From NCBI GenBank assembly GCA_963575745.1, contig CAUYUJ010003689.1, positions 1 through 64,000 of the forward strand: a stretch of DNA of 64,000 bases, given 5' to 3'. A program made the translations under genes and the position numbers. The DNA is from Prorocentrum cordatum (Eukaryota > Sar > Dinophyceae > Prorocentrales > Prorocentraceae). Below, one piece after another: positions 37,865 to 48,110 of the stretch (position 1 is the stretch's first letter; every line of letters starts with the position of its first letter). A model generated the notes under the pieces. It was not told the DNA's origin and did no database searches. It saw only the letters and a program-made list of their open reading frames with translations.

Positions 37865-38465
37865 TGCAAATTGCGAGGACTGCTCACGCGAAGCCGGGCC
37901 CAAACTAGGTAACACCAGGCAATGTGTGAGGACGTCCCAAGCAAAACCGGCCCAAACCGAGCCACACCAAGCAGATTCCACGGACGCCTCAAGCAAAACA
38001 GGTCCAAACCGAACCACACGAGGCAAATTGTGAGGACGTCTCAAGCGAATCCGGGCCCAAACCAGCCAAACCAAGCAAATTGTGAGGACGCCTCGGGCGA
38101 AACCAGGCACAAACCAGGCCAAACCGAACAAATTGCCAGGACGTCTCAAGTGGGCAAACAAAACCGGGCCCAAACGAAACCAAACCAAGCAAATAATAAG
38201 GACGTTTCATGCAAAACCGCGCCCAAACCAGACCAAGCCAAGCAAATTGTGAGGACGTCATGAGCAACACCGGGCCCAAACCATGGCAAACCAAGGACAT
38301 CGAGAGGACGTTTCAGGCAAAACCGGGCCCGAACCAGTGGCCAAACCAAGCAAATTCGGAGGATGTCTCAGGCGGTTTGCGCTGCCCAACCAAGCCAAAC
38401 CAGGGCCGAAACCAAACAGATTTTGAGGACGTCCCAAGCAGCATCGCCCAAACCAGGCTCCACCC
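37865..38465. repeat. ~54-bp minisatellite, about ten units
   Basis: Units of AAATTGTGAGGACGTCTCAA plus GCGAAACCGGGCCCAAACCA plus CCAAACCAAGC, with small length changes. Open frames on both strands are shadows. Confidence 0.85.
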
Positions 38466-38798
38466 GTTCTCCTTAATCAAAGAGTGGATCAACCCAGCCC
38501 CCCCCCCTGCGCGAGCCCGTCTGGAACTTTATGGGGGGCGCGTTTGGGCCACATGTCCAGTGAGGAGGACGGGGTTGGGTGCGGAAGGTTTCGTTTGTCT
38601 TTCGGTTGTTCTAGGCGTAAGGAGACATGTTTCCGAGCCTGTAGTATTTGGGTACTCCCTCGAGGCTGCCCCATCTAGGCTACTCCCGCCAGACTGCTCC
38701 CTCCAGGCTGCTCCCCATGGGGGGACCCCCCCCCCCGGGGGGCCCTCCAGACTCAGCCCTCGCCGTGGCTTGCAGGGCACGGCCGATTTTGTGACTAA
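38466..38798. other. Unclassified, with 18-bp Leu/Gln-type repeats
   Basis: Short repeats of CAGGCTGCTCCC/AGACTGCTCCC at 38,660-38,720. No gene is seen. Confidence 0.35.
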
Positions 38799-39060
38799 TT
38801 CGCGGCAGCGCGTGCGCGGCACTCGTTCCCAGCGACGGGCCGCTTCGCCGCGGAGGCCGTGGAGCGCTGCCGGGCGGCTCCCGGGCAGCCCCGGCCGCGG
38901 CCCCGCGGGGAGCGCGGGCTGCAGGAGGCCACGGGCAAGGCCTGCCCCCCGCGCGGAGCGCGCCCACGCGACCGCGCAGCCACGGGGTCGCGCCGGGGAG
39001 TCCAGCCCGCGAGGGCGCTGCGGGGGGCCGCGCAGTGGGGGGGCAACAGATGGGGGGGGG
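38799..39060 (+). CDS. Coding-like exon, unknown, Arg/Ala-rich
   Basis: After TAA at 38,796 the plus frame reads SFPATGRFAAEAVERCRAAP and continues GERGLQEATGKACPPRGARP. Nearly every codon ends in C or G and many begin with G, the pattern expected for coding DNA in this genome. It becomes Gly-rich repeat after about 39,040. No family is recognised and boundaries are guesses. Confidence 0.3.
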
Positions 39061-39446
39061 GGCAGCGAGGGCTGCAGACAGGGGGCCCTCTTAGGGCCCC
39101 TCGGGGCTTCAAGGGGCCCTTCAGGGCCCCAGAGGGTGCCCTCAGGGCCCGAAGAGGGCACCGAGCTTCTCCCCCCCTCCGCATTTATCGCCCCCCCACT
39201 AATTTGCGCCCACCGCTGGATGCGGACAAGTCCGCCGCTCGTGGCCTTGCGCCGCCGCGGCGCCTCGAGTCGTCCGCTGTAGGCCCGCCGCGCGCGCGTG
39301 CGCGGCAGGCAGGCCCCCCCCGGCGACACCCGCCCAGACCAGAGACTAGAGGGCGTGTGAGGCGTGCAGCGGCGCAGCCGTCCGGCCAGTGGAGGAATCT
39401 CTCAAAAAGGGCGCGCGCGCGCGCGCGATGGCCGACGTGCGGTGCG
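39061..39446. other. GC-rich block
   Basis: Contains CTTCAGGGCCCC-type short repeats (39,090-39,170) and an (CG)n run near 39,412-39,428. Open frames on both strands. Nothing was recognised. Confidence 0.3.
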
Positions 39447-39493
39447 GCGACGACGACGACGACGACGTCGACGACGACGACGACGACGGCGGG

Positions 39494-39558
<65 letters not shown>

Positions 39559-39592
39559 TGACGATGGCAGCGGCGGCGACGACGACTACGAG

Positions 39593-39627
<35 letters not shown>

Positions 39628-39652
39628 TGACGACGACGGCGACGGCCATTTT
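39447..39652. repeat. (GAC)n array
   Basis: About 200 bp of GAC with GGC and GAT variants. Asp, Arg/Thr or Val frames are shadows. Confidence 0.95.
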
Positions 39653-39703
39653 GCGAACACGTGATCCCGCAATCGTGTTCTCCCCCTCCCTTGTTGCGGA
39701 CAA

Positions 39704-39883
39704 CATTTGTATCCATATCCAGCGCGTGTTGCACTGTCTTGGAAGGGGCACCGCAATGCCGATGCGCGCTGGATATGGATGAGAGTCGAGCCTCCATGCC
39801 CAGATTGGTATCCGTATCCAGTGCGCCTCGGGTTTCTGGGGAATGGAGCCCGAATCTCCAAGCTGCAGTGGATATGGACAGAA
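39704..39883. mobile_element. Family N copy 2: double hairpin element
   Basis: Arms TATCCATATCCAGCGCG / CGCGCTGGATATGGAT, and TATCCGTATCCAGTG / CAGTGGATATGGAC. Loops GGAAGGGGCACCGCAA and TTTCTGGGGAATGGAGCCCG. About 80% like N1 by eye, with conserved order. Confidence 0.8.
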
Positions 39884-40330
39884 CTATTGCCCACACTTGT
39901 ACCTGCCCACTAAGTCTGTGAACCATCACCTCTTTTCGGGGGGCTTCTTCATACCAGCTCCTGAGAGCAGCATTCAGCTGTGCACTCTGTATGCGTATCG
40001 CGCCGCCATGGCCGTAATGCGAGCTGACGCGTCCGCGAGCAACTCACAAATTTGATATGCAAGAAAGTCTCGAGCGAGAGCGCCGTTCCCGATTTCTGGG
40101 GCCTCTCTGGCCAAAACGTCTCGGAGTAAATCGTGAGGAAGTATCGAGCGGGTGTCGTTGTCATTGCAGCATGATTGGCTTGCGAGAAGGTCGCGAGCGA
40201 AAGCGCCGTTCCTCCATTGGTGTGGCCAGGGCGTCCTGGGAAAAGTTAGAGGAAGTATCGAGCTGGAGCAGTTGTTGTCGGAGCCGGGCCTCCGAAGGCA
40301 CACATTTGGAATCAAGCCCACGCTCGAGCG
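39884..40330. repeat. ~121-bp direct duplication in moderate-GC DNA
   Basis: GAGCGAGAGCGCCGTTCC (about 40,073) and GAGCGAAAGCGCCGTTCC (about 40,194) head two units that both end near GAGGAAGTATCGAGC. A third partial (GAGCGGGAGCGTCGTTG) follows at about 40,326. No gene is called. Confidence 0.6.
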
Positions 40331-40549
40331 GGAGCGTCGTTGTCAGAGAACGTGTAGCCTGCGTCGAGGGGAGAGCGCCCAGGACCGCTTCCGGAGATCA
40401 GCAGCAAACGACGACAACGACGAGGTCGACCAGGACGACGGGGACGACCTGAAACGGCGGAGGGATATCGACAAGGGCGGCGTGCGGGAGTCGGCGTACT
40501 GTGCAAGCGGCCTCGGAGGATGACGGCGAGGTCGACGGCGACGCGGAGC

Positions 40550-40584
<35 letters not shown>

Positions 40585-40737
40585 CAAAGAAGGAAAAGGT
40601 ACCTGCACCGTTGCCCTTGCCTCGTTTCTCCGCCTTTGGGGGCCTCCTGGTAGCTCTTGAGGCCCTCGGCGCCACAGCTGGATCCACCTCGCCATTCTAT
40701 ACTCAGGCCTGCAGGGTAGCGTCGTCGGTGGCTCTGG
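40331..40737. other. Unclassified with GAC patches
   Basis: GACGAC runs at 40,408-40,440 and 40,545-40,585. The plus frame 40,152-40,523 is acidic from these. No gene is called. Confidence 0.3.
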
Positions 40738-41075
40738 GTTCCCTACGCCGATCAGGGGAGGAAGCGATTCCAATACTTATACCGCTAAGTACCCACTCGT
40801 TGTCTGCACGGCTGGACTCGCCTCGAGATTTTGTTCAGAACGCACCCTGGGAGGGATCTGTCGAGTAGCGAGATCTCGGTACTTTGTTTGTGCCCGACGC
40901 CGATCGGAGGAGGAGAGCGAACCCCCACTCTTTGTCTGTGCGGCTGGACTCGCCTCGAGATTCTGCTCAGAGCGCAGAGCGCACCCTGGGAGAGGTCTAT
41001 CGAGCAGCAGTACTCGGTACCCTTTTTGTACCCGACGCCGATCGGAGGAGGAACATCGACCGATGCCGCTACCCA
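40738..41075. repeat. Family P: ~150-bp tandem repeat
   Basis: Units contain CCCGACGCCGATCGGAGGAG, CTGTGCGGCTGGACTCGCCT, CGAGATT, CGCACCCTGGGAG and ATCGAGCAGC. There are two full and one partial unit. The minus frame reads through them as a repeat. A weaker match is at 41.24 kb. Confidence 0.8.
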
Positions 41076-41629
41076 CTCCTGTCGATGATCCTCAGGACGT
41101 GTATTAGCCCAATGTGTGTTCACCCCGTTCAGCCACACCCGCAGATCATTACATCGCCTGCGTCGTGTAGAAGGGCCTCGGTGGATAAACACACGCTGGC
41201 GCTAGCACACGTTGTGAGGATCATCGGTCCTCGTCGGCTCTGCTGGACTCGCTTCGAAATTTTGGCCAGGAGGCAACGCGGAGAGGTGGTTCAGGGAGTA
41301 GCTGTGAGAGAAGCCCGCTTATTTCATCATTATATCCACTTACTGCTGCCGTGTCGGCTCAGGTACAGGAAACAGGTACAGCGCCGCTTGCCCGCGGAGC
41401 ATGGGAAAAAAAAAGATCGCTAGCCTCTCCCTTACCTTCCTCTACCTACGGGAATCCTTGTAGGTTCGACTCTTCGGTCGTCAACCTGCCTCGGCAATCA
41501 CAGCTAATTCCTCGAAGACGGGAGAGGTCGGCCACGACGGCGAAAGCGGCCCAGGCCAGCAAAAACTCCTCCAAGTAAGGAAAGACAGCGGTGCAGCGGC
41601 CGCCGTGGCGGGCAGCTTGCGCAGGGAGA
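41076..41629. other. Moderate-GC block, no gene called
   Basis: Open frames of about 130-180 codons overlap family P. Nothing was recognised in 41,076-41,629. Confidence 0.25.
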
Positions 41630-42420
41630 GGGCAGTAGGGCGGGGGCGGAGGAGGAGGAGGAGGAGGAGGAGGAGGAGGAGGAGGAAGAGGAGGACGAAG
41701 AGGAGGAGGAGGAGGAGGAGGAGGAGGAGGAGGAGGAGGAGGAGGAGGAGGAGGGAGGGCGGGGAGAGGAGGAGGCGGGGAGGAGGCGGGGGAGGGGGAA
41801 GAGAGGGGAGAGGAGGAGGAGGAGGAGGATGAGGAGGAGGAGGAGGAAAAGGAGGACTGGAGAAAGAGGAGGAGGAGGAGGAGGAGGAGAGGAAGAGGAG
41901 GAGAAACGGGAGGAGGAGGCGGGGGGGAGGAGGAGGAGGATGCAAAGGAGGAGGAGAAGGAGGAGGAGGAGCAGGAGGAGGAGGAGGCGGTGGGGGGAGG
42001 AGGAGGAGGCGGGGGAGGAGGCGGGGGAGGAGGGGAAGAGGAGGGGATGAGGAGGAGGAGGAGGAGGAGGAGGAGGAGGAGGAGGAGGAGGAGGAAAAGG
42101 AGGAACTGGAGAAAGAGGAGGAGGAGCAGGAGGAGGAGGAGGACGACGACGAGGAAGAGGAGGAGGAGGACAAGGAGGGGAAGGAGGAGGACAACGACGA
42201 GGAGGAGGAGGAGAAACCGGGGGGAGAGGAAGAGGAGGACGCGGAGGACCTCCCGATTCCCCATCCCCCGTCCCACGTTTGCCAATGGTGGGAGAATAGA
42301 TGGCTAATCACCAACTATATGATTTGCTGTATTGTGCGGCCCCAAAAGGCCCCAGAAGTCCCCCGACACCATCCTTGGGGGCATTGTTCCACCAGGGGGC
42401 GTCCAAGAAGGCGGCGCCCA
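41630..42420 (-). mobile_element. Family K copy 5: 600-bp (GGA)n with one K4-type arm
   Basis: A GGA array (41,640-42,240) is followed by GATTCCCCATCCCCCGTCCC, CCAATGGTGGGAGAATAGAT and GGCTAATCACCAACTATATG, then CTGTATTGTGCGGCCCC. This is the complement of the K4 left arm and flank through about 42,420. The other arm is not recognisable at 41,600. Confidence 0.65.
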
Positions 42421-42879
42421 AGAGGAGAGCCCCGGCAGTCAGAAAAATGTACAATCTACACGCGCGCGACAGAGCCAGCGATGGTCGGACTGGCCGCCGC
42501 AGGGGCCAGCGAGGATGTGGCCCCGGACGCCCCCTGGTCACAGAGCCGACTTTACCGTCATCAGCAATGGCGTCATCACCGCGCTACTTAAAGTGCAAAG
42601 CCAGCGGCACGACGACGCATTGGACGACATCAACACACTGAGCACGTGCAGACACTGTTCAAGGTGGTAGCCCACGCTATATAAGAGATCCGCGCCCAGT
42701 AAATCCCTGACCCGTGGTAGAGCCAGAGGGCGTTAGCAGGCGCACCAGTCGATCGTAGTTTGTATGAGAAGCCGTTTGGCGGAAGCACATGCGACACAAG
42801 TGTGATACATTCGCCGGCATGTGTAACCCGTAGAGCTTTCGAACTACACCGGATCAGAAACCCAAGCAGTGGATGGTCT

Positions 42880-42880
<1 letters not shown>
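42421..42880 (+). other. Unique block with a possible exon and TATATAAG
   Basis: A plus frame reads RADFTVISNGVITALLKVQS and continues QRHDDALDDIN, ending near 42,670. TATATAAGA at about 42,676 resembles a TATA box. No family is recognised. Confidence 0.3.
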
Positions 42881-42913
<33 letters not shown>

Positions 42914-42965
42914 CATATAGCTATATAGCTATATAGCTATATAGCTATATATCTATACATATATG
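42881..42965. repeat. AT microsatellite with TAGCTA repeats
   Basis: (TA)n and five ATATAGCT units. Confidence 0.9.
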
Positions 42966-42982
42966 TTCACATACAGAAACAT

Positions 42983-43085
42983 AAACTCGGAGGTCCGCGC
43001 GGACCCTCCTGGCGGCGCCTCCGGCGCCGCCCCTGGCGCGCTCCGCGCGCCAGCGAGGGGGGTCCGCGCAGATTTCCGAGTTTTT
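42983..43085. mobile_element. Family F copy 3: GC-rich fold-back
   Basis: AAACTCGGAGGTCCGCGCGG at the left pairs with CCGCGCAGATTTCCGAGTTT at the right. Core CTGGCGGCGCCTCCGGCGCC and GGCGCGCTCCGCGCGCCAGC. It is best preserved with F1. A fragment of the same type is at about 43,995-44,035. Confidence 0.75.
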
Positions 43086-43525
43086 TGTTTCAGTCACTTT
43101 TTGTTCCCCCAGAGAGGGAACCTACACAGTGACCTGCACAGTAACCATCCCGCTAATGTTAGGAGGCGCTCTTCTTCGAGATGCAAGTTCTGGACGAAGC
43201 TGCCCAGGCAGTGTTGGCCATCACGAATGCCACTATGGCGGATTTTCTGCCCCGTAGATGGCTCACATCTCCACAGTGCGAATCATTGCTGTTTGGGACA
43301 CGCGCTTCAGGTTGACCCCAAAGGGGTCCAGCGACAAAGGGGTGGTGCAATAGATTTGGTGCAATAGATGTATGGGGTTACGATACATTTGGGGCGTGCA
43401 ATACATTCCAGGGCGCGAATGGATTGCTGGATTCTTGCGTGGAACTCATTACTTGCAACAAATTGCAATACAATTTCCCGGCGCCATGCATATGCAATAC
43501 AGTTGCCCCAAATCGGGGGCGGCAA
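43086..43525. other. Moderate-GC block
   Basis: Several GCAATACA/GCAATAGA motifs spaced 20-40 bp apart (43,345-43,500). No gene is called. Confidence 0.3.
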
Positions 43526-43692
43526 TGAGGGGGGTGATGACTAGGGGGGGGGGGATCTCATGGCGGGGGCCATGACATTTCCCGAGATTTCAGGGCGCCT
43601 CTTCTTGTTTCACTACGTCCCTGGCCCCCCCGCTGGGTCGCGCACGTGCGGCCGGTCATGATTTGCACCCCCCCTCTTGGACCCCCCCTCTT
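43526..43692. mobile_element. Family D copy 2 (167 bp TIR element)
   Basis: TGAGGGGGGTGATGACTAGG at the left, CACCCCCCCTCTTGGACC and CCCCCTCTT at the right. CATGGCGGGGGCCATGACAT and TCCCTGGCCCCCCCGCTGGG inside match D1. Confidence 0.8.
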
Positions 43693-44265
43693 GGCCGCTC
43701 CTGGCCAGATCTGCTGCACCACCCCCTTCCAGCTGGACCCCCCCCTTGGGCCACCCCACGCGCCGGCGCTGCGCCCCCGGGGCGCCCCCTGGCACGGCGC
43801 CGCGCCCGCGAGGGCCTGCGAGGGCCGGGAGGGAGCGGGCGCCTCGCCTTCGGCCCGAAAGCGGCGGAAGGCCCGCGCAGAGTCGCGGTCGCTCGCGCGC
43901 GGCCCCGCTCGAAGTTCTCCAGGAGGCTGGGGGCAGCGGCCATACATCGAAGGAGAAAAAAGAAGAACGCTGCAGACATCATCGTTCGGCGCTCCGCGCG
44001 GGTTTCTTGACATCCGCGCGGGGCCCCCCCCAAAAAAAGTCCGTGCTTCTCTGCTTTGGTTGTGAGGCCCACGGAGGCGGGAGGAAGGCCCGCAGAAGTA
44101 GAAGGCGTGCATCTCAGAGTGCCAGAGACGGCATGGCAGACGGGGGCCCGGGGCACGCCGATTTTTTCACGTCTGGCGATGCCCCCGTTCAGGGGCCCCT
44201 GGGCGCCGCAGACGGGGGCATAGTAGACGGGGGCACGGGGCACAGCCTGAGCCCCCGTCTGGCTA
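43693..44265. other. GC-rich block with short repeats
   Basis: Contains an F-like fragment and a GACGGGGGC repeat (44,140-44,260). Plus and minus frames are both open. Nothing was recognised. Confidence 0.3.
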
Positions 44266-44424
44266 AGCTTAGGCCGGGCGTGCCCCCTTACAGGCGGATT
44301 TTGGGCGAACAAAAAATAATCCAAGTGCGACCCTACCTAGGAGTTGGAGCATTTAGAAAAACAGCATCTACATCTACACCGACAGTTACATTTACATCTA
44401 CACCTGCATCTACATGTCGTCTAC

Positions 44425-45080
44425 TCTGCGCTATGCTATGCTATGCTATGCTTTACTATGCTGCGCTATGCGATGCTATGCTAGGGTACGCTCGGCTGCG
44501 CTGTGATCTGCTATGCTATGCTATGTTATGCTATGCTATGCTGCGCTAGGCTATGCTATGCAATGCCATCTGCGCTATGCTTGCTATGCTGATTATGCTG
44601 CGCTATGCTAGGCTATGCTATGATATGCTATGCTGCTCTATGCTATGATATGATATGCTATGCTATGCTGCGCTATGCCATGCTATGATATGCTATGATG
44701 CGCTGTGCTATGCTATGCTATGCTGCGCTGTGCTATGCTAAACAATGTTATGATATGCTATGCTATGCTATGCTGCGCGATGCTATGCTATGCGATGCTA
44801 TGCTATGCTATGCTTGGCTATACTTGGCTATGGTATGGTATGCTATGTTGTGCGAATGCTGCGCTGCGCTATGATGCGCTAATCTAAGCTAAAGCAAGCT
44901 ATGCTATGCTAAGCTAAGCTAAGCTAGTATGATATAAGCACAGCTAAGCTAAGCTAAGCTATGCTAGGCTAGGCACAGCCAAGCTAAGCTAAGCCAAAAT
45001 GAGATGATATAAGCTAAGTTAAGCTAAACTAAGCTCAGCTAGCTAAGCAAGCTAGCTTAGCTTAGCTCAGCTTAGCTAAG
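44425..45080. repeat. (TATGC)n then (GCTAA)n array in A7
   Basis: CTATG units with TGCGC variants passing into AAGCTAAGCTAAGC units from about 44,880. Confidence 0.9.
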
Positions 45081-45339
45081 CTGGGTGAACCAAGGGGACG
45101 TAACCGGGGGGACCGCGGGGCGGATCCTGAGGGAACCGCGGGGCGGATGCCAGGGGAACCGCCCGGGGCGTTGTACACTGCCCGGCCCCTTTAAGCAAAG
45201 ACGGTAAGAACCCTTCTAGGCAGAGCCTAGGTAGGGAAATAGTCCCAAATGCCCCCCAAATGTTCAAAACATAGAAGAAAAGTCGTCCCCTGATTATTTT
45301 TGATTACTTTTGAAAGAGCGTGTTCTACCGCTGCTGGCG

Positions 45340-45600
45340 GAAAACCGAGGGGGTCACTACCGGTTCGAACCCCCCCTTTCTGCGGAAAACCGGGGGGGGG
45401 TCACTACCAGTTCGAACCCCTCCACCCCCCAGTCCATCATGAAAAGGGGTGGGGGGTCACTACTGGTTCGACCCCCCCCCCTCCCCTCCGGAAAACCGGG
45501 AGGGGTCACTATACCGGTTCGAACACCCCCCCCCCCCCTCGAAAGTCGGGGGGGGGTCACTACTGGTTCGAACCCCCCCCCCCTCGCCGCCGGGGGGCCG
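45340..45600 (+). repeat. GGTTCGAAC array, five ~50-bp units
   Basis: Each unit is GGGGGTCACTAC(T/C)GGTTCGAAC followed by a C run and GGAAAACCGG. Cores are at about 45,362, 45,411, 45,464, 45,516 and 45,565. GGTTCGAAC-C is the tRNA T-arm/B-box sequence, but no tRNA cloverleaf or A box accompanies it. Confidence 0.85.
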
Positions 45601-45820
45601 GGGAGAGTGGGGACATTGACACACTGCTGGGGGCACTGGCGGTGACAGCATGAGGGGGGTTTGATCGGCTACAAGTAGGTAAGCCGCATGAGGGTCGCCC
45701 GTCGTTCGTCCGTCGTGCGGCGCTAGTGGGTAAGTCGTCCAGGCCCGCGCCGTCGTTCGTCGCGGACACAACTTGTCCTGGGGGCGCGCCACTCGTCGTT
45801 CCTCGAAGTCAACTCGTCAA
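45601..45820. repeat. CGTCGTTCGTC short repeats
   Basis: Degenerate GTCGTTCGTCC/GTCGTTCGTCG units at 45,690-45,820. Confidence 0.6.
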
Positions 45821-46002
45821 CAGATATGTCTATATATATATATATACACAACATGTTTTATTGTTTTATGTGTTACTGTCTTTAATTGTCCGGTAAGTGT
45901 TTTGGAGCAGTGCCGTCGCTATGTTTTAAAGTGGTTGAGAAGTTGCGAATTGTTTTTCGCTGTTTTTTTGCTGGAGTTGGTTTGTGTGGGTTGGTTCGCG
46001 TG

Positions 46003-46034
<32 letters not shown>

Positions 46035-46380
46035 TATATATATATATGTAAAAGGTGGGTAAGTGATTGGATTTGTTTTTTTTCTTCGTTGGTTTTGTTT
46101 GATTCATGGGTTAGATGTATATAAAGGGGAGTGATGTGTTTTTAGCGAAGTGTAATCCAATATGTATTTAATTGTTCACCCGTTTGAAGTTAGTAGTTTG
46201 GGTTTCGTTGGCTGTTCGTTTGTCGTTGAAGCAAAGTAGTTAATTCTGGAATTTTATTTTGTCGTTCGTTTTTCGGAGAGGGTGGGTATATATCCACGAG
46301 GTTTGTTGTTTGTCGTTTATTCAGGGACTTAAGTATTACGATATTTGAGATTGTTCGTAGTTTTTCATGCGATGTAACTC
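45821..46380. other. AT-rich island in A7
   Basis: About 560 bp of low-GC, T-rich DNA with TATATATA runs and a run of about 30 T (45,999-46,030), in sharp contrast to the surroundings. A 92-codon plus frame (45,773-46,051) is Phe/Cys-rich only because of the T bias. It could be an origin-like or scaffold region, or a low-GC insertion. Confidence 0.6.
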
Positions 46381-46389
46381 GAACAGCTT

Positions 46390-46930
46390 AGAGACCCCCC
46401 TCGTGTGACAGCGGGGACAATGGTGGAAACAGTGGGGACAGCGGGACAGTGGTGGGGACTGTGGTGGACAATGGTGGGAACACAGTGGGGACAGTGGGAC
46501 AGTGGTGGGGACGGTGGTGGTGGGCATGGTGGTGTGGGGATAGTGGGAATGTGGTGGAAACAGTGGGACAGTTGAGGGTACAGTGGTGGTGGGGACAGTG
46601 GTGAGGGCGGTGGCGAGGACGGCAGTGGGACAATGGGACAGAGGTACAGTGGGGACAGTGGTGGGGACAGTGGGGACAGTGGTGGGAACAGTGGGACAGC
46701 GGAGGAGACAGTGGGACAGTGGGGACAGTGGGGACAGGCGGGCAGTGTTTGGGGCCGTGGAGAAAGTGGGGGAGAGTGGAACCGTGGTGGGAACAGTGGT
46801 GGGGACAGTGGGGACAGTGCGACAATGGTGGGGGCACTGGTGGGGACAGTAGGGACGGTGGTGAAACCAGTGGGGACAGTGGTGGTGAGGACAGTGGTGC
46901 TGTGGCGCGGACGGTGGTAAGGACCGGGAG
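46390..46930 (+). repeat. GTGGGGACA minisatellite
   Basis: 12-15 bp units of GTGGGGACAGTGGTGGGGAC and GTGGGACAGTGG. Gly/Val/Thr and His/Pro frames are shadows. Confidence 0.9.
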
Positions 46931-46964
46931 TCGTTTGTTGGCGGTGAGCGTCAGGGGGGGGGGA

Positions 46965-47110
46965 GGGGCAGGGGTTCGAACCAGTAGTGACCCCCTCAGG
47001 TTTGGGGGGGGGGGGGTTCGAACTGGTAGTGACCCCCCCCGGTTTTCAAACGGGGGGGGGGGGGTTCGAACCAGTAGTGACCCCCCCCAGTTTTCCGGGG
47101 GGGGGATTGC
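46965..47110 (-). repeat. Inverted GGTTCGAAC array, three units
   Basis: GGTTCGAACCAGTAGTGACC units at about 46,975, 47,017 and 47,064, the complement of the 45.34-45.60 kb units. Confidence 0.85.
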
Positions 47111-47287
47111 CAGGGGAAGGGGGGGATTTTCGGATGGGGGGGGGACCCCGGGCTCCAGAGGAACAGGGGGGGGGGAATTTCCACAGTAAAGTTGCGGTGG
47201 ATCACGCTTTCTCCTACTTTTGAATCTTCCTCCACGCTTTCTCCTACTTTTGAATCTTCCTCCGGTAGAGGGACAGGCCCGACTTAA

Positions 47288-47690
47288 GGCTGAGCCCTTG
47301 TTTGCGAAGCCCCAGAACACTCAGGAGATGGCAACCTTTTGGGGGTGCAGGGTCTCTGGAGCCGCCCGTTTTGATTCCGGGCCGAGAGGCCTCACCCCGC
47401 CGACCGCGACGGGATGGGTCCCAGCGCCCCACGTAAAAAGGGATATGTTGACCCTTATCCCAGGCTTCGTGGGGTATCCGAATGGATCAAACATTGGGGC
47501 CCGACCTCCTATACGATGGGGGGGTTGTCCATTCTCCATAGGGGTGCGTCCGAACAACTCCCTTGGGGTGTATCCCAGGGTTCCCCTCCTTCTCTGAGCG
47601 GTTTGGGCTTGAGCGGGTTTTTCATCGAAGTGTCAGGGGCTTGGGAGACTAATCGCTTGCGACCCCAGAGGGGATGGGGGGAGGGAACGA
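47288..47690. other. Unclassified
   Basis: Moderate-GC sequence. A 231-codon plus frame (47,414-48,109) runs through into the GAC array. No domain is recognised. Confidence 0.3.
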
Positions 47691-47691
47691 A

Positions 47692-47736
<45 letters not shown>

Positions 47737-47792
47737 GACGACGACGACGACGACGACGAAGCCGACGACGACGACGACGACGACGACGTTTC
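47691..47792. repeat. (GAC)n array
   Basis: About 100 bp of GAC units. Confidence 0.95.
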
Positions 47793-48110
47793 CGGAGCCG
47801 TCTGCACATGGCGCGCTCCAGAAACGGCCTCGCCTTCGAGGATCGAGGGAGCTGGCGTCCCGGCGATCGGATCGAGGATCGAGGATCGGGTATCGAGGAT
47901 CGAGGCCTCGGCGGACGGCGGCACGAGGCCTGCGGAAGGCGGCGGGGGTAAGAGGGGGGGCGGCTCTCCGCTGGCGGAAGCTGGGCGGGGGCCAGCGGCA
48001 GCTCGTAGATGCGCCCCCAAGAGATGGCACGATGTTTCCAGGGTTTCCAGAAGGAGGAGGAGGCGGAGGAGGAGGCGGAGGAGGAGGAGGAGGAGGAGGA
48101 GGAGAGTAGG
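47793..48110. repeat. GATCGAGG short repeats then (GGA)n
   Basis: GGATCGAGG units at 47,835-47,910, a GC-rich block, then a GGA/GCGGA array (48,045-48,105). Confidence 0.7.

Larger units (their letters stand above)
44266..47287. mobile_element. Family A copy 7: 3.0-kb composite element with target-site duplication
   Basis: Left end TTAGGCCGGGCGTGCCCCCT then TACAGGCGGATTTTGGG. Right end CGGTAGAGGGACAGGCCCGA then CTTA. Flanks GGCTAAGC (before) and GGCTGAGC (after) differ at one of 8 bases. Cargo in order: a TATGC array, the GGAACCGCCCGGGGCG and AACCCTTCTAGGCAGAGCCT blocks shared with A2, five GGTTCGAAC units, an AT-rich island, a GTGGGGACA minisatellite, and three GGTTCGAAC units in inverse orientation. 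No transposase-like frame was seen. Confidence 0.7.

Noticed and set aside
37037-38188. 383-codon minus-strand protein
   Set aside because: N-terminal half is the 54-bp minisatellite, the centre is the GGA complement, and part is the 56-bp repeat.
45340-45600. tRNA genes from GGTTCGAAC motifs
   Set aside because: No A box, anticodon arm or acceptor pairing; the units are only about 50 bp.
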